Positions 36,008 through 51,300 of a stretch of 64,000 nt of DNA are shown here, one piece after another. Every line of letters starts with the position of its first letter. The stretch's first letter is position 1. Source of the stretch: Acanthaster planci (lineage: Eukaryota; Echinodermata; Asteroidea; Valvatida; Acanthasteridae); assembly GCF_001949145.1 (NCBI RefSeq), contig NW_019091381.1, positions 1,662,524-1,726,523 of the forward strand, given 5' to 3'. Below the pieces are notes generated by a model. It saw only the letters and a program-made list of their open reading frames with translations, was not told the DNA's origin and ran no database searches. Position numbers and translations under genes: made by a program.

Positions 36008-39000
36008 AGAAAAACGCACAAAACAAACACACAAAAACGCCACTATATTGAACTGAGTGTAACCTTCACAGATAGATTCGTGATTAATGTCTTGCATGCA
36101 AAGCTTCAAAAAGACTGGGCATGGGACAGCCGAGATCGCCCGCTTTGGGATGGTCAAAAGAAAATCCTCTCGTCAGCTCATCATTCCTAAATTCCCCGAA
36201 AACCCTAGGATGGTGTCCCCCAGTGTGTAGCCTGTTGCAATATCTCAATCGCAGCGCATTAATTTCAGTTGGCCGACGGAAAGCAACAGTGTTTCACGCA
36301 TGAAACTCACTTTGTAATTAAGTGGCTGAAATGCGTCCGAATTAAACAATAGTCAGGAAGAATGCTGACGTCACAAGTGGAATAACGGTTGCAGATTCGA
36401 CAATAGTACCGGCAGTGGAAATTTCTCCCCCCCCCCAAAAAAAGAAAACAAAACAATGAAAAGGACTTGTATTAATTAATACTCACATTAATTATTTTCG
36501 AAAGTAGAAATTAGTTAGAAGATATTGTTCAGACACAATGGTGTCGGAAGGACAAGCCAAAACAATTGCGATGTTGGATAAAAGATTCGACATTATGTGT
36601 ACAAATAAACGTATTTTGTTTTTTAGAATCAGTCACGTACACGAGACATGCAGAAATAATTAAAGTTTGCATCCATAACTTTACCACGATACTTTACCAG
36701 CCGCTTCGGACGAGCCTTACACTTTGTTTCACAAGGTTATTACTGCCCACGGGCAATATTCTTAGTGAATTAGTGTTACTTCATTTTACTACGTTCAATT
36801 ACCGAAGGACAAGCATACAAACTCCGGACGCGACACTCAAAGCCTGTCTTGGTGCGCTGCAAGCGATGACTTTTACGTAATGGGTATCATAATCCTTCTT
36901 GGTCATTAATATCTCCGTGAGCACCGTACATACATCTCAACTGTGAACGATTGTGATAAATTGACTATCCGGTACCACAGGGAAAATAAGATAAACACGG
37001 CACGTGTAAATTACAACGAAAAAAACAAGAACAAAAACAACAGAACAAAAATAACACGATTACCCAATTCGCTTCTTCGTTCGTTTATTCATAGAAAATA
37101 TAAGACCCGTTCATCAATTTGATCGTGACCAAAATATACAAACGGTTAATGAAAATTAACAGTTCACGAAAACAATAAAGGATGTTGTTCATCAAACCGG
37201 ACGGTGTTAAAAAAAAAAAAGGTTGGTCGGACGGAACTATCGGCAAAAATTACTTTCATACCCAAGTAATTTTCTTGTATCAAGAAACTAATCTTACACA
37301 TACAAAAAAAACTGCTGCTGTTTGATCGGACGGAATCAGGAAGAATCTATCGTCATTCTTTTCTCAAAACAAAAGGGATTAACCGGCACATATTATATTG
37401 CAGGAGGATCTTTCATGAGAAAGAGAAGTTCCAAACTTTAATCCAGTTTTTAAGAATGCAGTTTTTAACAAGTAACCAAACGTTTTGCTGGCTTTTCGTC
37501 AGCTACAGTGATATTACAAGAGCAGTTTTACGTGGCAGTGGTGTAATATGCTGACAAAAACCTACAACGACATACACCCGACTCCTGAAAATTTAAACAC
37601 AGCCCCAGATTTTGAAGAATTTCTCCAATCCCTAATATCATAGTTCTTTTGCTTGAAATGTTATTTGAATATCCGATTAAATTATTGGAGTTCGGTACGG
37701 TGTGAAATGTATGAAGCATGATATATCATAGAGTTTATCCCACAGAAAAAACTACAAAATTATTCCCGAATTGCTTCTAATGCACACGCACACATCTATT
37801 GCGCCTAACTGCAAAGTCTAATTAGTAAATAACATGTACTACTATACTGCCCATGACACCAAAGAAATGTGTAGATCGTATTGGCCTCTTCTATCGTTGG
37901 GATTCCTACTCAAAAATATCAAGCAAATGCATTTTAAGATATTTTCTTTTTCAAGACAACAAATTCTACACAAGTACACAACCTTGGTAGTTTTATCACT
38001 GTCGTGCCTTTTCCATTTCCTGTCGCGAACTGTCTCACTAAAACATGTACATGTATTTATTAGAAGTTTGCATGTGAAGATTCTCCTAAGTGAGTGAACA
38101 GTTACTGGCTTCACAAAAATTGTCCTATCTAGAACCAAATGCGTGTATTTACATAATATTCACAAAGTGAGAAAACAAAGCATCCGAGAGCCTGAGCCAT
38201 AGATCTGCTCAGCTGGTACTTTTGCGGCAAAACAGCGTCTTGTTAAAAGGTAGGTGAATTAGCCAGTAAAATATCCTGCTCAGCAGATGATGAAATTTGG
38301 CTTTTCTAGTCTTTATATTGGACTGTAATAAAAAAAATATTGCTACGCATAATACTTTTATAGGGTTGTCTGGTTCTCATAAAGGAAAGCTGAGGTTTAA
38401 ATTAGTCTGCTTTGCAACTAACAAAAGTGAGTGCGGAAGTATGCTACTTGTTTTGTTCTTAAAAATCTGTGCAATCATGGTTTTCCTGTTGGCATGCTCT
38501 TCAAAGTGTTTCTTTAATTAAACCACATTTTGCTATCTAAAAAATGATATCATAATGTCAGTTAATACACTATAGAAACTTTCAAGGAGGGTTTTCGATT
38601 AATTTTTGTCCCTTTGTACAGATCAGTCGAGGAATTTTTCCCACACTGGAGCTCACTTTCCTCGTTTTTTGTCTCTGGCTGATTGGGGGCGGGCGCTAGC
38701 TTTTCCTCCGCCCCCTTCCCCCAGCTTGCCCAACACATCTAGGACGTTGCACATTATTTCCTGCCAAACGCAAAAGCAAAGTGTACAGTTCAGATGATCC
38801 AGAAATTACAAAATGTAACCATGCAATTACTTGGGGGGGGTTCGAACTCAGATTAAAAATGTACCAAATAATCTGACGGTACATCATACTCCTGCTCTGC
38901 TCTAAAATCACGTTATCACAAGAATGTAATCTAAATTCTAATTTCACGTGATTTCCCCTTCAGAGTGATTTGCTACAAGATGACATATGCCAATGTTCAG

Positions 39001-39394
39001 ACATCGGTGCAACATGGTCTTATCACTGGGTATTTGTAAGAGGAGCTTTCAGTTAAAAAAAAGTTGGGGAACAAGACCACCTAAGTGGCCCATCCAATCA
39101 GTGGAGGGTGTCTAAGGACGTTGAGAGACACCTGACTATGTGAATGTACATTTAAAAAACCAATGCATGCATTTGGTAAGCGATTACAATTGTTTAAATG
39201 AAAACATCAAACTACAACGTTGTTGAGCCCCTAAGCTTATCTGCCCACGAAGCACACCTGGGATTGTATTAAAGTGTTGATTTTGTTGTGAAGGGAGGAA
39301 AATCCGAGATATCAACCCTAAAACCAAAGAGGTGAAAGCCAATTAATTTTTTCACTTGCCATCCCAGCCATCCAAAAGAAAAAACCTGACTTAC

Positions 39395-42300
39395 CTCATT
39401 GTCCGCAAACTTTGTCTTAATGCTTTTCAAGACACTGGCGATGTTCAGCTTTTTCAAAGCTATCAAGCCATCATCTGTACAAAACATGCAAATATAGAAG
39501 GAATTTGACAAGTTCAGTGTCACAAAATGACAATGGCGCAATCCGGTTGATGTTAAACGGGTCAAGAGGTTGGTGGAATTTGCCGAACTCTGACACTAGT
39601 TGCAGAGCTTACACACCAATAATCCAATTCACGTGACTAAGGGTTTTAAAACCAAACTGGGGTGGGCTGCAGGGTACAGATGCCATCACAGGCCTACCGA
39701 TTTCAGACATCTCCATGTAGAAACAGCAGACGTTTTCAGCCACATCAGGATCGTCATGATGTTGCTTGTACGCTTCCGTCACCACCTGGATGCCGCTCTT
39801 ATTTTGCTCGTTCTCGCTCATTGCAGCATAGGCGCTCTCCTCCGACTCGCTGACCAAGCTAGCCAGGGCCATGCAAGCATTCTTCACTACATCAGGATTC
39901 TATATGGGAACAATAAGAACAGATCTGGGATGGCAGACCGATTCATTTGCACTCACTGCAGCTACAATTCATCTCAACAGCCAAAACAGCCCTTGAAATA
40001 TTCAAATGAGTGTTGTATTGAAGGCACGACTGGAATTTTCCGGAACTCTACTCACTTCAGGTGTACCTGGTTCGAACCCCACTGATGATCCTACATTACA
40101 GTCACATGCCCCCCACTTTCTGCGTTAAAACTGTACCCCACTTTAGCATATCTGTCACTCTAGCTTCATCTGCCTTCAGTGGTTTCCGTGTCCTATTACA
40201 GTAACCTTGGCTTCTTTAAAGCGATTCCCGTGGAATGTTCCAATGTTTACCATCCCTTACCTTGATGTGTGTTTGTACGGCTCTCAGGAACAAGTCTGCT
40301 GCATTGTGTTCCCCCATTGTCTCAATGTTTTCATCTGTGCACAAACAAGCAATGACGATGACAATGACAATGACAAAAATGTATTCAGCAGACTCATGCA
40401 GTGCTTGGGTACAGTTTGTGGAACCCAAACTACTGGAGTGCACTCCAGTATCAGACAGCATCAGTTTGTGGTGTCAGCGTGCTCGTTATCTGTTCACGTT
40501 AATCCAACTTTGACCAATGGTGGGGTTTTTTGCTGGGGACACTTCTGTCCTCTTTTCCATGTGGTTTTCTGGCAAATTTTCAAGACTTCTGGCTTTGGCA
40601 CTTTTGGCTCATTCACCAATTCACATCAGGAAATATTATGAAACCACCATTCAGTGTGACATCCAAAGACCCACATGTCACCAAACTTATCCAGATCATT
40701 CAGAAGTCCCTAAAAGCACTTTCGAGTTGGAAGAATCCTGCGCAAGGTAAATCAACAGTGATCCTAAACATTTTTACCCACATGATAGTTTCTTTTCTTC
40801 AGGATGCCAGACTACGTGATACAACCAAACAAAGGGACCATGCTGACGCAAAATAAAACAAAATTACTGAAAATATGGCTTAAGACTTATTTTTCAGGAT
40901 CCAGTCAAAAAAAGGCTCCATGCATGAACGAATCTGGGCCACGTTTTTAGCGCTGACTTCAAAAAGGTAACACAGGAGTGTGCCTTTAAATGCCCCACTG
41001 CAAGTACCAAGCCGCTACATGTCATAGACTGAGTCTGAATCAACTGGCTATGGCTGAAGAAAAACCACACGTCTCTATGGAAACTGGCTTCAGCAACTAG
41101 CTGGCGGCCCCTCATGTCCATGTGTTATTTCTAGCCGCAGCCGGTCTGATAAGGAAACGTCTTTAACCTTCCAGCGAGAGTCCCCACATCGCGGTGCATG
41201 CCGAGTCAATGACACTCGCTGCCTCCATGTGCGTCCCCATTGCGTTCATTAGATCCTTCACTCCACTCTCCTCGCGAATGATGGTCAAGTTATTCTCTGA
41301 AAAGGAGGGTGAAAAAAAAAAACCAGCGTAACATTTGAGAGAAACCCACTCGGGAGTAACTTGGGACTGTTGGTCAATCTGTTGTCTGAAACGTTTGCCC
41401 CTGTCCTTACCATTTATCGTAAGACAGGAGAGGGCGCTGCAGGCGTGGGCGCATACATCAGCATCGTTGGGAAATCCCCTCATTGCTGCTAGGATGTCTT
41501 GGATGCCCCCGAGTGTTCCAATTGTGCCAGCAGCTTGCTCTGAACAGGGGAAAAGGACAGGTATTGGACAAAACGAGACCTACAAAAATCAGGAAAAATA
41601 AATCTACTATAGGTATGCCTCTCCTCTATCTTTTTTTTTCAACGCAACAAGAAACAGTAATTAGCTGATGTTACAGTGCAACCAAGCGTGGATTGTTAAC
41701 CTAAGCTCGTTATTTTAGAGCGACTTCAGTTGCAGACTACTCGTCACCTGCTGGTCTACTTTGCCTGGTACCCAGAATGTCTTGTATGCACAGATCACCA
41801 CGCAGACTAAACAAACGGTTATTAAATGTTTGCCAATCAAACCTGACCCAAGCACTCTTTTTGAGGCGTAAGAAATTTGGACAATAACAGACATATCCAA
41901 AGACCACTCAGACCTGTGAATATCTATGATAAGTTTTATGACAGTGACAACTTACCGTTCATGGCCAGTGATTTCAGAAGTAAACAGGCCACACTCTGGA
42001 GTTCCTTGGAAGCACCATGAGCCTAAATACAATGAAAACAGCAGAACAAAAAGCAATTATTGGGCCTACTGAATGACACATCACTCATGGTGTAACAAAA
42101 CAGGACGGTTTCTACACGTATGTACCTTCTAAATTGGACTTTTTAAAATATAAAAGTGGAATACAAGCAGTTTATATGAATTCAATGGTTCCAAAATTTG
42201 AGAGAGAAACCTAGTACTTACTTTCATACTCAGCGTGATGTTCTTGATGAGTTTGTTGGAAAAGAGAACGTCGTCGCCATCTTCCTCAGGGTCAGCTGAA

Positions 42301-45300
42301 TGAAAGACAAAAAACATTCAGCCTTAATTAATGACCCAATGAAATGCCGAAGTCTTTCAAATCATCTTTTTGGATTTGTCGAATGAAAATGCATGGGTTG
42401 ACTGCAAATGGGGCAGTCTTTGATTGGGCGATGGTGTGCAGTCTTTAATTGGGCCATGCTGTGTAGTCTTTAATTGGGCCCTGCTGCGCAATCTCCAATT
42501 GGCCCCTGCTGTGCAATCTCCAATTGGCCCCTGCTGTGCAATCTTCAATTGGACCATGCTGTGCAATCTTTAATTGGGCCTTGTTGTGCAGTCTTTAATT
42601 GGGCCCTGCTCTGCTTTCTTACCTGCAGACACTAGTGTAAGCAGTAGACGGCAGGCCTGTACCTGCACGCTGACATCTTTCACGTGTTCCCTCATCAGGC
42701 TCATCACCAGGGTCTTGGCCTCGTTGGTCAGCACTGGAGCTACGTAGAGACAGTCAACCATTCAGTTTGTAAATGGCAACGTTATCATACTTGAGGAAAG
42801 CTTTGACACAGCCAGTCAGTACTTTTCTTGTGCTGATACTGTCACAGCATTTCTTTGTTTTGAATTTCACCTTTTGAGTTTCTTGCAGTGAGAATGGAGC
42901 TATGCTTTATGCTGAACAACCTGCCCACAAACAGCAAGTGCCCAGATATCGCTAAGGTTTGTGGAGGCACACACCCTCCTTCACTTTTTACACAAAAACA
43001 CCAAGATTTGAACTCCTCGATCCATGGTGGTGTACACCATTGCTTTTGGGTCGCAATTTCACAAGATTGGCTGATTGTGGTGTGTAATATTCATTCAACG
43101 GACTTGTTTCACGTTTGAGTCAACTGCTATGTGAAAAATCGAAGAATAACAGCACGGCATTTTCACGATTAAATCGAAGATCTTGTAATTTGTCTTGCGT
43201 AAAATCTATGGATTACATAGATTTGCACTCCTTGGTACTTTTCTGGAAATGTTTCTTGTCACACTGTCTGTGGTAATACTACCTCCAATGATTTCCATGA
43301 CCTTGGCAAAGCTTACTCCTTGGCCTGACACCACCTGCGGCCGACTTCTTATAACACATCCTCAATCTATGATTGACACCTGTAATGTGTCCAACTGGTC
43401 CAACATTCCCAATATTCAGTGAACCAAAATAGATGGTATCCTAGCATTTCTTCCATGACTGAATGTTAATGAAGTGGACTTACTTTTGAAGGTGTTGAGG
43501 TGAGTCAGGGCATTGGCTACGGTAACTTCGTTGTCCTTGTTCTTTTTCATAAATTCTGGGCGAGGAACAAAGCAATGTTTCATCGGAGTCACATTTCTTT
43601 ACCACTCAAAACAGTATATGGTGAACAGGTGTCTTTCAGTTACGCTTTGAAGCAGACATTTTACGTTCTAATTTAACATGTATTGGTAAAATACCTACTT
43701 CACAAAATACTGACAAAACCAATGACTTCTAAAAATGAAGGCAAGACAGAGATACACTGGTCTAAATTAGTCATGATGAATTTCAGCTTTGTTTTGTCAA
43801 AGCCAATGGAAAGAAATGACATCATCGAGAAGCAATCCCCTGTGAACTCACCGATAGTTCCAGGAATATCTGTGCCTTTTGGTACAGCCACTGCCAAAAA
43901 AAAGCAAACCACATTTGTGAATAGGAAGCAGAATGGAGAAGATCGGGTTCTGGACTAGGTTGCTAAAATTTGCAACTCTTCCCACTTCTTGGAGAAATTC
44001 TGAGCTTCTTTCACACAAGACCTCACTTCCGCAGTGCAATATGCGGGATGCATAAATCAGAATGTGATTCTACTAATTTGACAATAATTACAAATAAAAA
44101 CAATTTACAACTGACCCATCCATCTTTTTTTATTACAGTAATGTGAGTGCTCAGAACTATGCACGCATGCTTAGAACAAAGCGCACACACTCAGAACTGT
44201 TAGAAAGGACCGTTGTGTCTGTCACCACCAAGTTTCTCAAAGTCTCCCATTAATCCAGCCGTTCAGTTATCGTGTCTTTAAATGACTCTCACTAACTCAC
44301 GTGCACTCTGCTTCTTTGCTTTCTTGTTCTCGGCGATATGAGACTGACTGAGGGCTAGACACTCTTTGATGTAGGGAAGATCTAAAAGCTCACTGGAGCA
44401 TCAAAAGAAATATACAGATGAGTCACAATCAACAAACGTATTCTTTACAAAATGCTGCTTACTCGTTAAGAAAGTCCCAATACTGAACCTGTTCACAGTC
44501 CCTTCAGTACCTATTTGTCACATTTCCTATTTTATTTTATATTGTATCACAATCCTCAGTATCCTCCCGATGCTTGTAACCAGGAGCCCAATCTAGTTCA
44601 CATAAATTTCACAGCAAATCACACTACTTACTGAAGTCCAGGTGGCTTTGGAACTCACCTTGTAGTTGGTCTCTGCTGGAAGTTTTTGCGGAGCATAGCG
44701 CGGATGAGCTGTGCCAAGTCTTTTGAATAATCCTGCAAGAAATTCAATATGCCATTTCGAATATCGACCTTTACGGGTTTTGAGATCACATGCGACTTTT
44801 TATGCTGAACTCATCAGACGCGTGACACAACGGCACATTATGTTTGTAACTTAGAAACAGCGAAGTTCAGCTGAAAAATACGGTTACTGAGAGACTGAAG
44901 GCAGAATATTTGATTCCAAACAAAATTGTTGTCAATACCTCTTGAACCTTTTCTAATATTTCCTCCAGTAAATTGACAGACTGCTTCACGTCAAACAAGA
45001 CAGCATTCACCTGGGCACGCTGTAAATCAAGAAACAAAAATTTGGGTTGAAAACATGTAGAACAAAATCATTCTAGAGGCAATGAATTATTAGAATGACG
45101 TTGGAGAAAAAAAGACAAACACTCCACCTGTACTTGAAAAAGGTTACCCTACGCTGTATGGTTATTACAAGAGTTGTCACTTATGACATTACGACGATGG
45201 TATTGAACGACTCACATCTAGGAATCTACAAGTTGCCATCTCCAGTATGATGCATCCCAACGACCACACGTCACTACGCTCATCATAAGGTCTCTCCAAT

Positions 45301-48300
45301 ACTTCAGGTGCCATCCATATCATGGAACCTGAGAGTGGACGGAAGAAAATTCCCCCTTAACCCTAACAGTCCCAAATCCTCCAATTTCAATACGATTTTA
45401 CAGACTGTACACTTTTGGGGGTTAGGGTTAATAACAGACTAAAACCTTTCAAAGTTTGGGCGTGTCCATTAATGAATACAGGCTCCAAAAGTGACAGGAA
45501 AATCAAGTGTGTCATCCAACTCGACAGACCATCATGAATGAAATTTTTCACAAGGATCAATTCTATGTGCTATAACAAAACCAATCAGAAAATGAAACAA
45601 GATCGCCCTTGCAAAGACTCAGAACTTAATGGGAGCTATCTGCATTTTAACTGCACGAATATCTAACAAAGACAGAAGCTCAAATTATGGGCATGCAATT
45701 CTGTTCTTTTGTTCTTGGGTGAGATTCGAAATTGGGCCACCCTTACCCACTGTGGTTCTTGTTTTTGTGCGTGCATCACCCATGACAGTTGCTACGCCAA
45801 AATCTCCGATGCTGACATCCAGGTTCTCAGTCAAGAACACGTTACTAGGCTTGAGATCTCTGGAATTGAACATAAACAAGAGGATGACTTATACTTGCTT
45901 GACTATTCTATCACCAAAACGACGCTGCAGAAATGTTGACAGTTTCCTTTCTCAAGAAAAGCTAGAAACTGCATTACAAAAGGCTGCTCTGACAGACAAT
46001 CCTTTCTTCATATTGGATTTGACGGACACGTATCACTCAAAAACCTTAGGATATAAAGAGCTGCTAGTGTCTCTGTATAATCTCGTTTCAAACTTTCCAA
46101 GAGAAAGAAAGAACAAAAGCAGATTTCTGTAAATATTCCTCGTAAATTTTGTTTGTGAAATGGCTGTTGCTAATACCTGATCCAAATGACATGGTATGTT
46201 ACTCTACCTGTGAATGACTTGCTTGTTATGAACAAATACCAGTGCCTCCAACATCTGACCGATCCATTTCTTCAAAACCTATATGTAGGAGTTCAAATGG
46301 GCAAGGAAAGAGGCCGATTATCAAAGGCGTCTCATTTGCATTATTTCAAAATCTAAAAACTCCTGATTTATGTAGGAAACTGTGAAAATTGTTCACATGC
46401 GGAAATCTTATAACTTGCTTTCTTGTCTCAAATACGAATGACCAACAGAGGCAGAGTAGACAACAAACAGCACACCAACCACCCAATACTACACTAATGA
46501 AAGCACACTGGTGTGCTATTTTCTAGTGTTATCAGTCCATTCATGTTACGCTGCCAGAACAATGCATTTCTTAGTGCTTAGATTCTATCCCTGTCCTCTT
46601 GAGTGCACAAACCTTTCTCTCTCTGGCCATTCCAGCTCCCTGGGGGGTAAGTGCCCATTGCTCCAAGACCTAATCCAACTACCACATGTGATAATGCATG
46701 AATTCACATGCCCTGTCCCTACACCACTAGCCTCTATAATCTGGGTCAGTGAATAGGAGGTCGTTATTGCCTTTGATGCAACAGGCAGTACTCACAACTT
46801 CTTCGACTTTCACTTGCTGTTTGCGTTTGATATTCAGGGCTTTGTCCAAGTCCCCCATCTTGTAGTACTCCATGACAATGCAGACATACATTGCAGATTC
46901 CTACACAGAAATATCAGTCAAACAAAACCTTGAGACTAATTTAGGAATTACAGGGAATCAAAGTTTTTTTAAAGCATTTTCTTTTGTGTAAAGAAAGAAG
47001 GGAAGGCAATGTCAGTTTTGATCAAACTTTAACAGTATACAGCCTTCCAAAAAGATGCACGGAGACAACGGGAATCTTTCCAAATGATTACCACGTTGGG
47101 AAAAGACTGAAAGGAAAGCATTTTTCTTTTTTCATAAAAACTTGACCGGAATGGAATCTGACTGTCTAGGAATTGCTGAGACATAAGTGCTCCATCAACT
47201 GAGCTACGAAGTCCTGTATGTTGGGGGGTTACTAATCAGGGATGTTAGGCTACATACTAGACTTCTTGGCATTAAAGATTTCCCTCAAAGGTGACTTTAT
47301 AAAAGGTGTCCAAGTCTTCAGAAGATACTGTTTGAGAAACCAATGGGTTTGCATTTGAAGTTTTAATGCTAGACAAGTACGGTTGTGTCTCTTACTTCCT
47401 TATCCCATGTGACAAAGAATTCTTTGTAACCACAGATGTAGCGATGCTTCAAGTCTTGCAGTGCCATAGCCTATACACACACACACACAAAAAATAAAAG
47501 AATCAGCAAGAATAAGATTCATCGAGGATCAATGGATTTTTAGCCGAAGGAACAGAATACGGGAAAAACCCACATGCCTGAGATGGCCGAGATATTGATC
47601 TCTTTATTGGTAAGGAAAAGCAAAGCTTTTGTGGCTGATTACAGGTCCTCAATAGACAGCATAATGACCTGCTTTTGTTATTTGTCCCTGCTGTTAAGAC
47701 ACGCCTTGCCACAAGTAGAAGTAAAGCTATAGAGGGGAAGATACAGGAGAAAGTTGATTGTATCAAATGTCAGTGTGTCAGGCTAACGTGACCTAAGATA
47801 TTGTACTTGATCGTACATGTATCTATCATAAATTTGCAGCTTTTATGTTCGTTTACGTTTACAAATTTATGTTGCGATTTACAGTTGATTCAGAAAATAA
47901 TCGAAAAACACACTAAAAGTAAAGCACTGTTGTGTTCTACAAACAGGTCAGACAAGGTAACATCAGAAAAGATATTCTAAAACAGATTATTTTCAGTAGG
48001 GGTTTGACTTAATTTTCGAATACACTTCCATGACTGAAGATCCAATTTGTGAATTACAGCCCACCAGTGAACCATTCCCCCTCCTGTCATCAAATGTAAA
48101 CCAGTGAAGATCTCCAATGTACATGTGCATGTATATCTTCATGTTGCTTACATTTCAAAATCTCACTTCCCCAGAACTCAGTCCATGAAATTCTTGTACA
48201 GTATTTACGAACACTGAAAAGGCAACACATAAAAGGCAACATAACAACGCCTCACTTTATTTTTTTTTATGTCCACTTAAATGGCTGTACCTCTGTTGAC

Positions 48301-51300
48301 AAATAATAAAAAAAATAATAATAATAATACCAAAAATCTCTGTATACTTTGCAAGAAGTTTGGTATTGTATTCATCATTTTTTTCCTATGTACATATATC
48401 ATATCCACCACCATGTGCATTGCAGCCAAATCTATGGGAGGATAGGTTTCTCCATTACAGGATAAGCACACAAGTCCCTATTCTCTCTGTGTGTGGCTGT
48501 GTCAATAGACCAGCCTCAGTCCTTCATAGCAACCGGTGAAGTGTCCCGGTGCCCTGCTGCTGTTGATACCAATGCGTGCTCCCAGTGCCTACATGTCATT
48601 TCCCATGTTGTGGGAACCCATGAAAAGCTCTGCCAATATCCTATTTCTTTCTCTCTCTTTTCTTTGGGGGGAGGGGTCAGATCTGAGCACACTATCAATG
48701 TTGCATTCAAAATGTGCCATGCCCAACAACGCAACACAATGTTGAACAGCCACATAAAGTCAATCTTTTTAGAGGCACTCATGTGAACACGCCCCACGGA
48801 GCTGAGGTCATGTACTTTGGAGACCATGATACTATTTGTACATGATGCGGGTGCTCATTTTTGCACGAAACATTTTTTGCTTGATTGAAAGTACGTCCAT
48901 ATATCCATGAAATGTGCGGGGAGGGAAGAAATGGTAGAGAAAAAAATGCAGAGAGTAACTAAGGCATAAGATACACATTGAAACAACCAAAATGTAAAGA
49001 TTCTGTTATACAGAAACACAAGGTGATATTTCAAATTTCACAAAACAAGTGATTAAAGTAAATATACAGTGCATGTAAATTGAACAGACTGAGTGGCAAG
49101 TCAGAAGCATTAGAAAGACACCTGTGTGTTTCATCAACACGAGGGCAGTTATGCTAACCTTTTGGTTTACCACTTCAAAAAAAATCACACTGTGATAGTT
49201 TGAACAATAAAGGTCAGCGTTTAATTGGTATGAAGGGGCTCCCATTTCACACATCCTGAAGTGGAAATTTCTTTGGGAAACTAAAAATGACCTTTGTCAC
49301 TTGCTCAGATGATGAATGGTGCTATTGCTGGGCTAAGTCCAGCAATCTGATTCTGGGTAAGCTAGCAAGATTGACCAAACTTTTAAAATGATAAGTAATG
49401 AATGCCACTCATATAAAAAGCTAATAATTATGATTCTGCACTGTTATCAATTCTAGAGGACAAAATGATTGGGAACTCTGTGCCATAGGCCTTGCAATGG
49501 GGTCTGCTCTTTTGATGCCCCAATACAGTAAGTTGTGTGTTTCCTACAAGTGGCTGCCAAAAGTATGGAAGGCCATCGGTATAAAAGTAAAGAAAAATTC
49601 GCAAAGTGTTGAAAATCCCATGCAGCTATCACCAGTATGGATTTACTAGGTTCTGAATGAAAATACAACCCTTTTCAAAATTAATGGGACAAATGTACAC
49701 GTACATTTTGAACAAAACTGAGGTGAAGTCACAAACCAACCAAAGGGTGATTTTTTTGCAACTCTGCTTGTCCATACAAGTTGTAGGCATAATGAGAGTA
49801 GTCTATGGAACTCCTATCTTCAGCACTTTTTGGGTTGAATGTTTGTCGCATTTTCAAAACATTTACATGAACCTTTGGGATGTCTATATCAGATACATCA
49901 CATGAAGTTTAAAATTAACTTGTAAACAGGGCAGTGTCAGAGTAAACATCTACTCATGAATGTGTAAGTGGTGAGTGAACAATATCGAGAATCGACAGGT
50001 CGTCGTGACAACATCTAGCACAAGTTGCTTAGGGGAAATCCTTTATTATCCATTGACTAAATGGCCAATGGATAGTGAGCTATGGTGTATCTTGGATTCC
50101 TATTTTCTAAAAAAATGAAAGTAAAACACAAATACTACTGCAAACTGCTTGTTGGTTACAGTGAACTAGAAAACACCAACTGAAAAAGTTGGAAGGCCTG
50201 ACGCTTCAATCCTAGTAGAATCTTTCTCAAAAGCAGGAAATTAGGAATTACATTAGGTTTTGGGTCAAGAACAAGGAAGGAAAGAAAAACAACAGTAAAC
50301 AATGCCCCAAACAATAACCTCATGGTACCACTTGGTGAAACTTTTCACATTGTATCTTTCGGCTCAGAGTTACTCCTTTTTCAATTTTTGGTTTTTTTTA
50401 CAAATCTTAGCTTTTGTCCTGAAGCTCCAACGTGCACTGAAAAAAATTTTATTCCCCCTTCTGGGCTGCTGTTTATGTTACCATACCGGCTGGCAGGGCG
50501 GTGTATGTGGATAACATTTACCAATCCTCCCCCCAGAACGTAGGACTAGGAGCCTGTGACTGAGTACATGTTGGGCATACACCATACACATGGACATTGC
50601 ACAGCTTCCCACTTCCATAAACATGTTTTTGTCAGTCATGTCAGGGTATTTTAGACACAACTTGTTGAGTCTAAACTTCTTCTGTGTTCTGTAAGGACCC
50701 CAGGGGCTAATCCTTTGACCTAATCTTTTGACAGGGTTGGACAAAGAGTATCCCTCTAACAAAGAAACCCTTGGGCTCAGTTCTAAGAAATTGTGGTTTG
50801 GCTTCAAGGTGCTTTCACATCATTTGGATTTTGGTTGTCAAATTTTGTTAATTTGTTCAGGATGGCATGATGGCAAATCAACTTCTCTGAAAATGTGTTG
50901 AAACTGATATCACTCAGTGTTCAATTTAAACAGACTGACAATAGTTTACTATGTGTGCCAGTGTACTGGCTACATACTCGGGAAAGAAATCAGAATCCTC
51001 GTGAGATTAATGGAGTCTGTCTAAAAAAAAATACATACATGTAATCCAACCACTGTAAATGAATCCAATTTTTCATCAAAGTGCCTGTTTCATCTGTGTC
51101 CCTTTGACAGACTACGTTAATTACAACACTGTTTGCTTACATTATGCACTGTTTGGTAACTTCAATTTGTGGTGCAGTGTCAATAGTTACACACCTGAAG
51201 ATCCAAATCCCAACGCTTCAAACACACGTAATAATTTACACCCTTCAACAACTACAGGCCACGCAGGCAACATAAATAGCGACTTTTCTTTTGATACATC

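Larger units (their letters stand above)
35108..39394. other. Interval between astacin B and the last resolved STKLD1 exon
   Basis: This contains two repeat elements (35262-35438 and 35783-36007) but no recognised gene. The missing 3'-terminal exon of STKLD1 should lie here. Two candidate acceptors on the minus strand open short frames (near 38970 and 38685), but neither encodes residues resembling the STKLD1 C-terminus. Confidence 0.45.

Noticed and set aside
38640-38980. Two candidate last exons for STKLD1 on the minus strand
   Set aside because: Acceptor-like sites open short frames with stops (near 38970 and 38685), but neither resembles the expected helical C-terminus, so none was added to the model.
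39600-40085. 161-codon plus-strand frame
   Set aside because: Opposite-strand shadow of STKLD1 exon 20 and its flanks.
40894-41010. Possible extra STKLD1 exon on the minus strand (acceptor near 41005)
   Set aside because: The flanking exons (41296-41168 and 40334-40261) join in matching phase and read like the family without it. Every frame of the candidate hits a stop soon after.
42357-42566. Minus-strand open frame with repeated QGPI and DCT words
   Set aside because: It is translation of the 25-bp minisatellite, not a gene.
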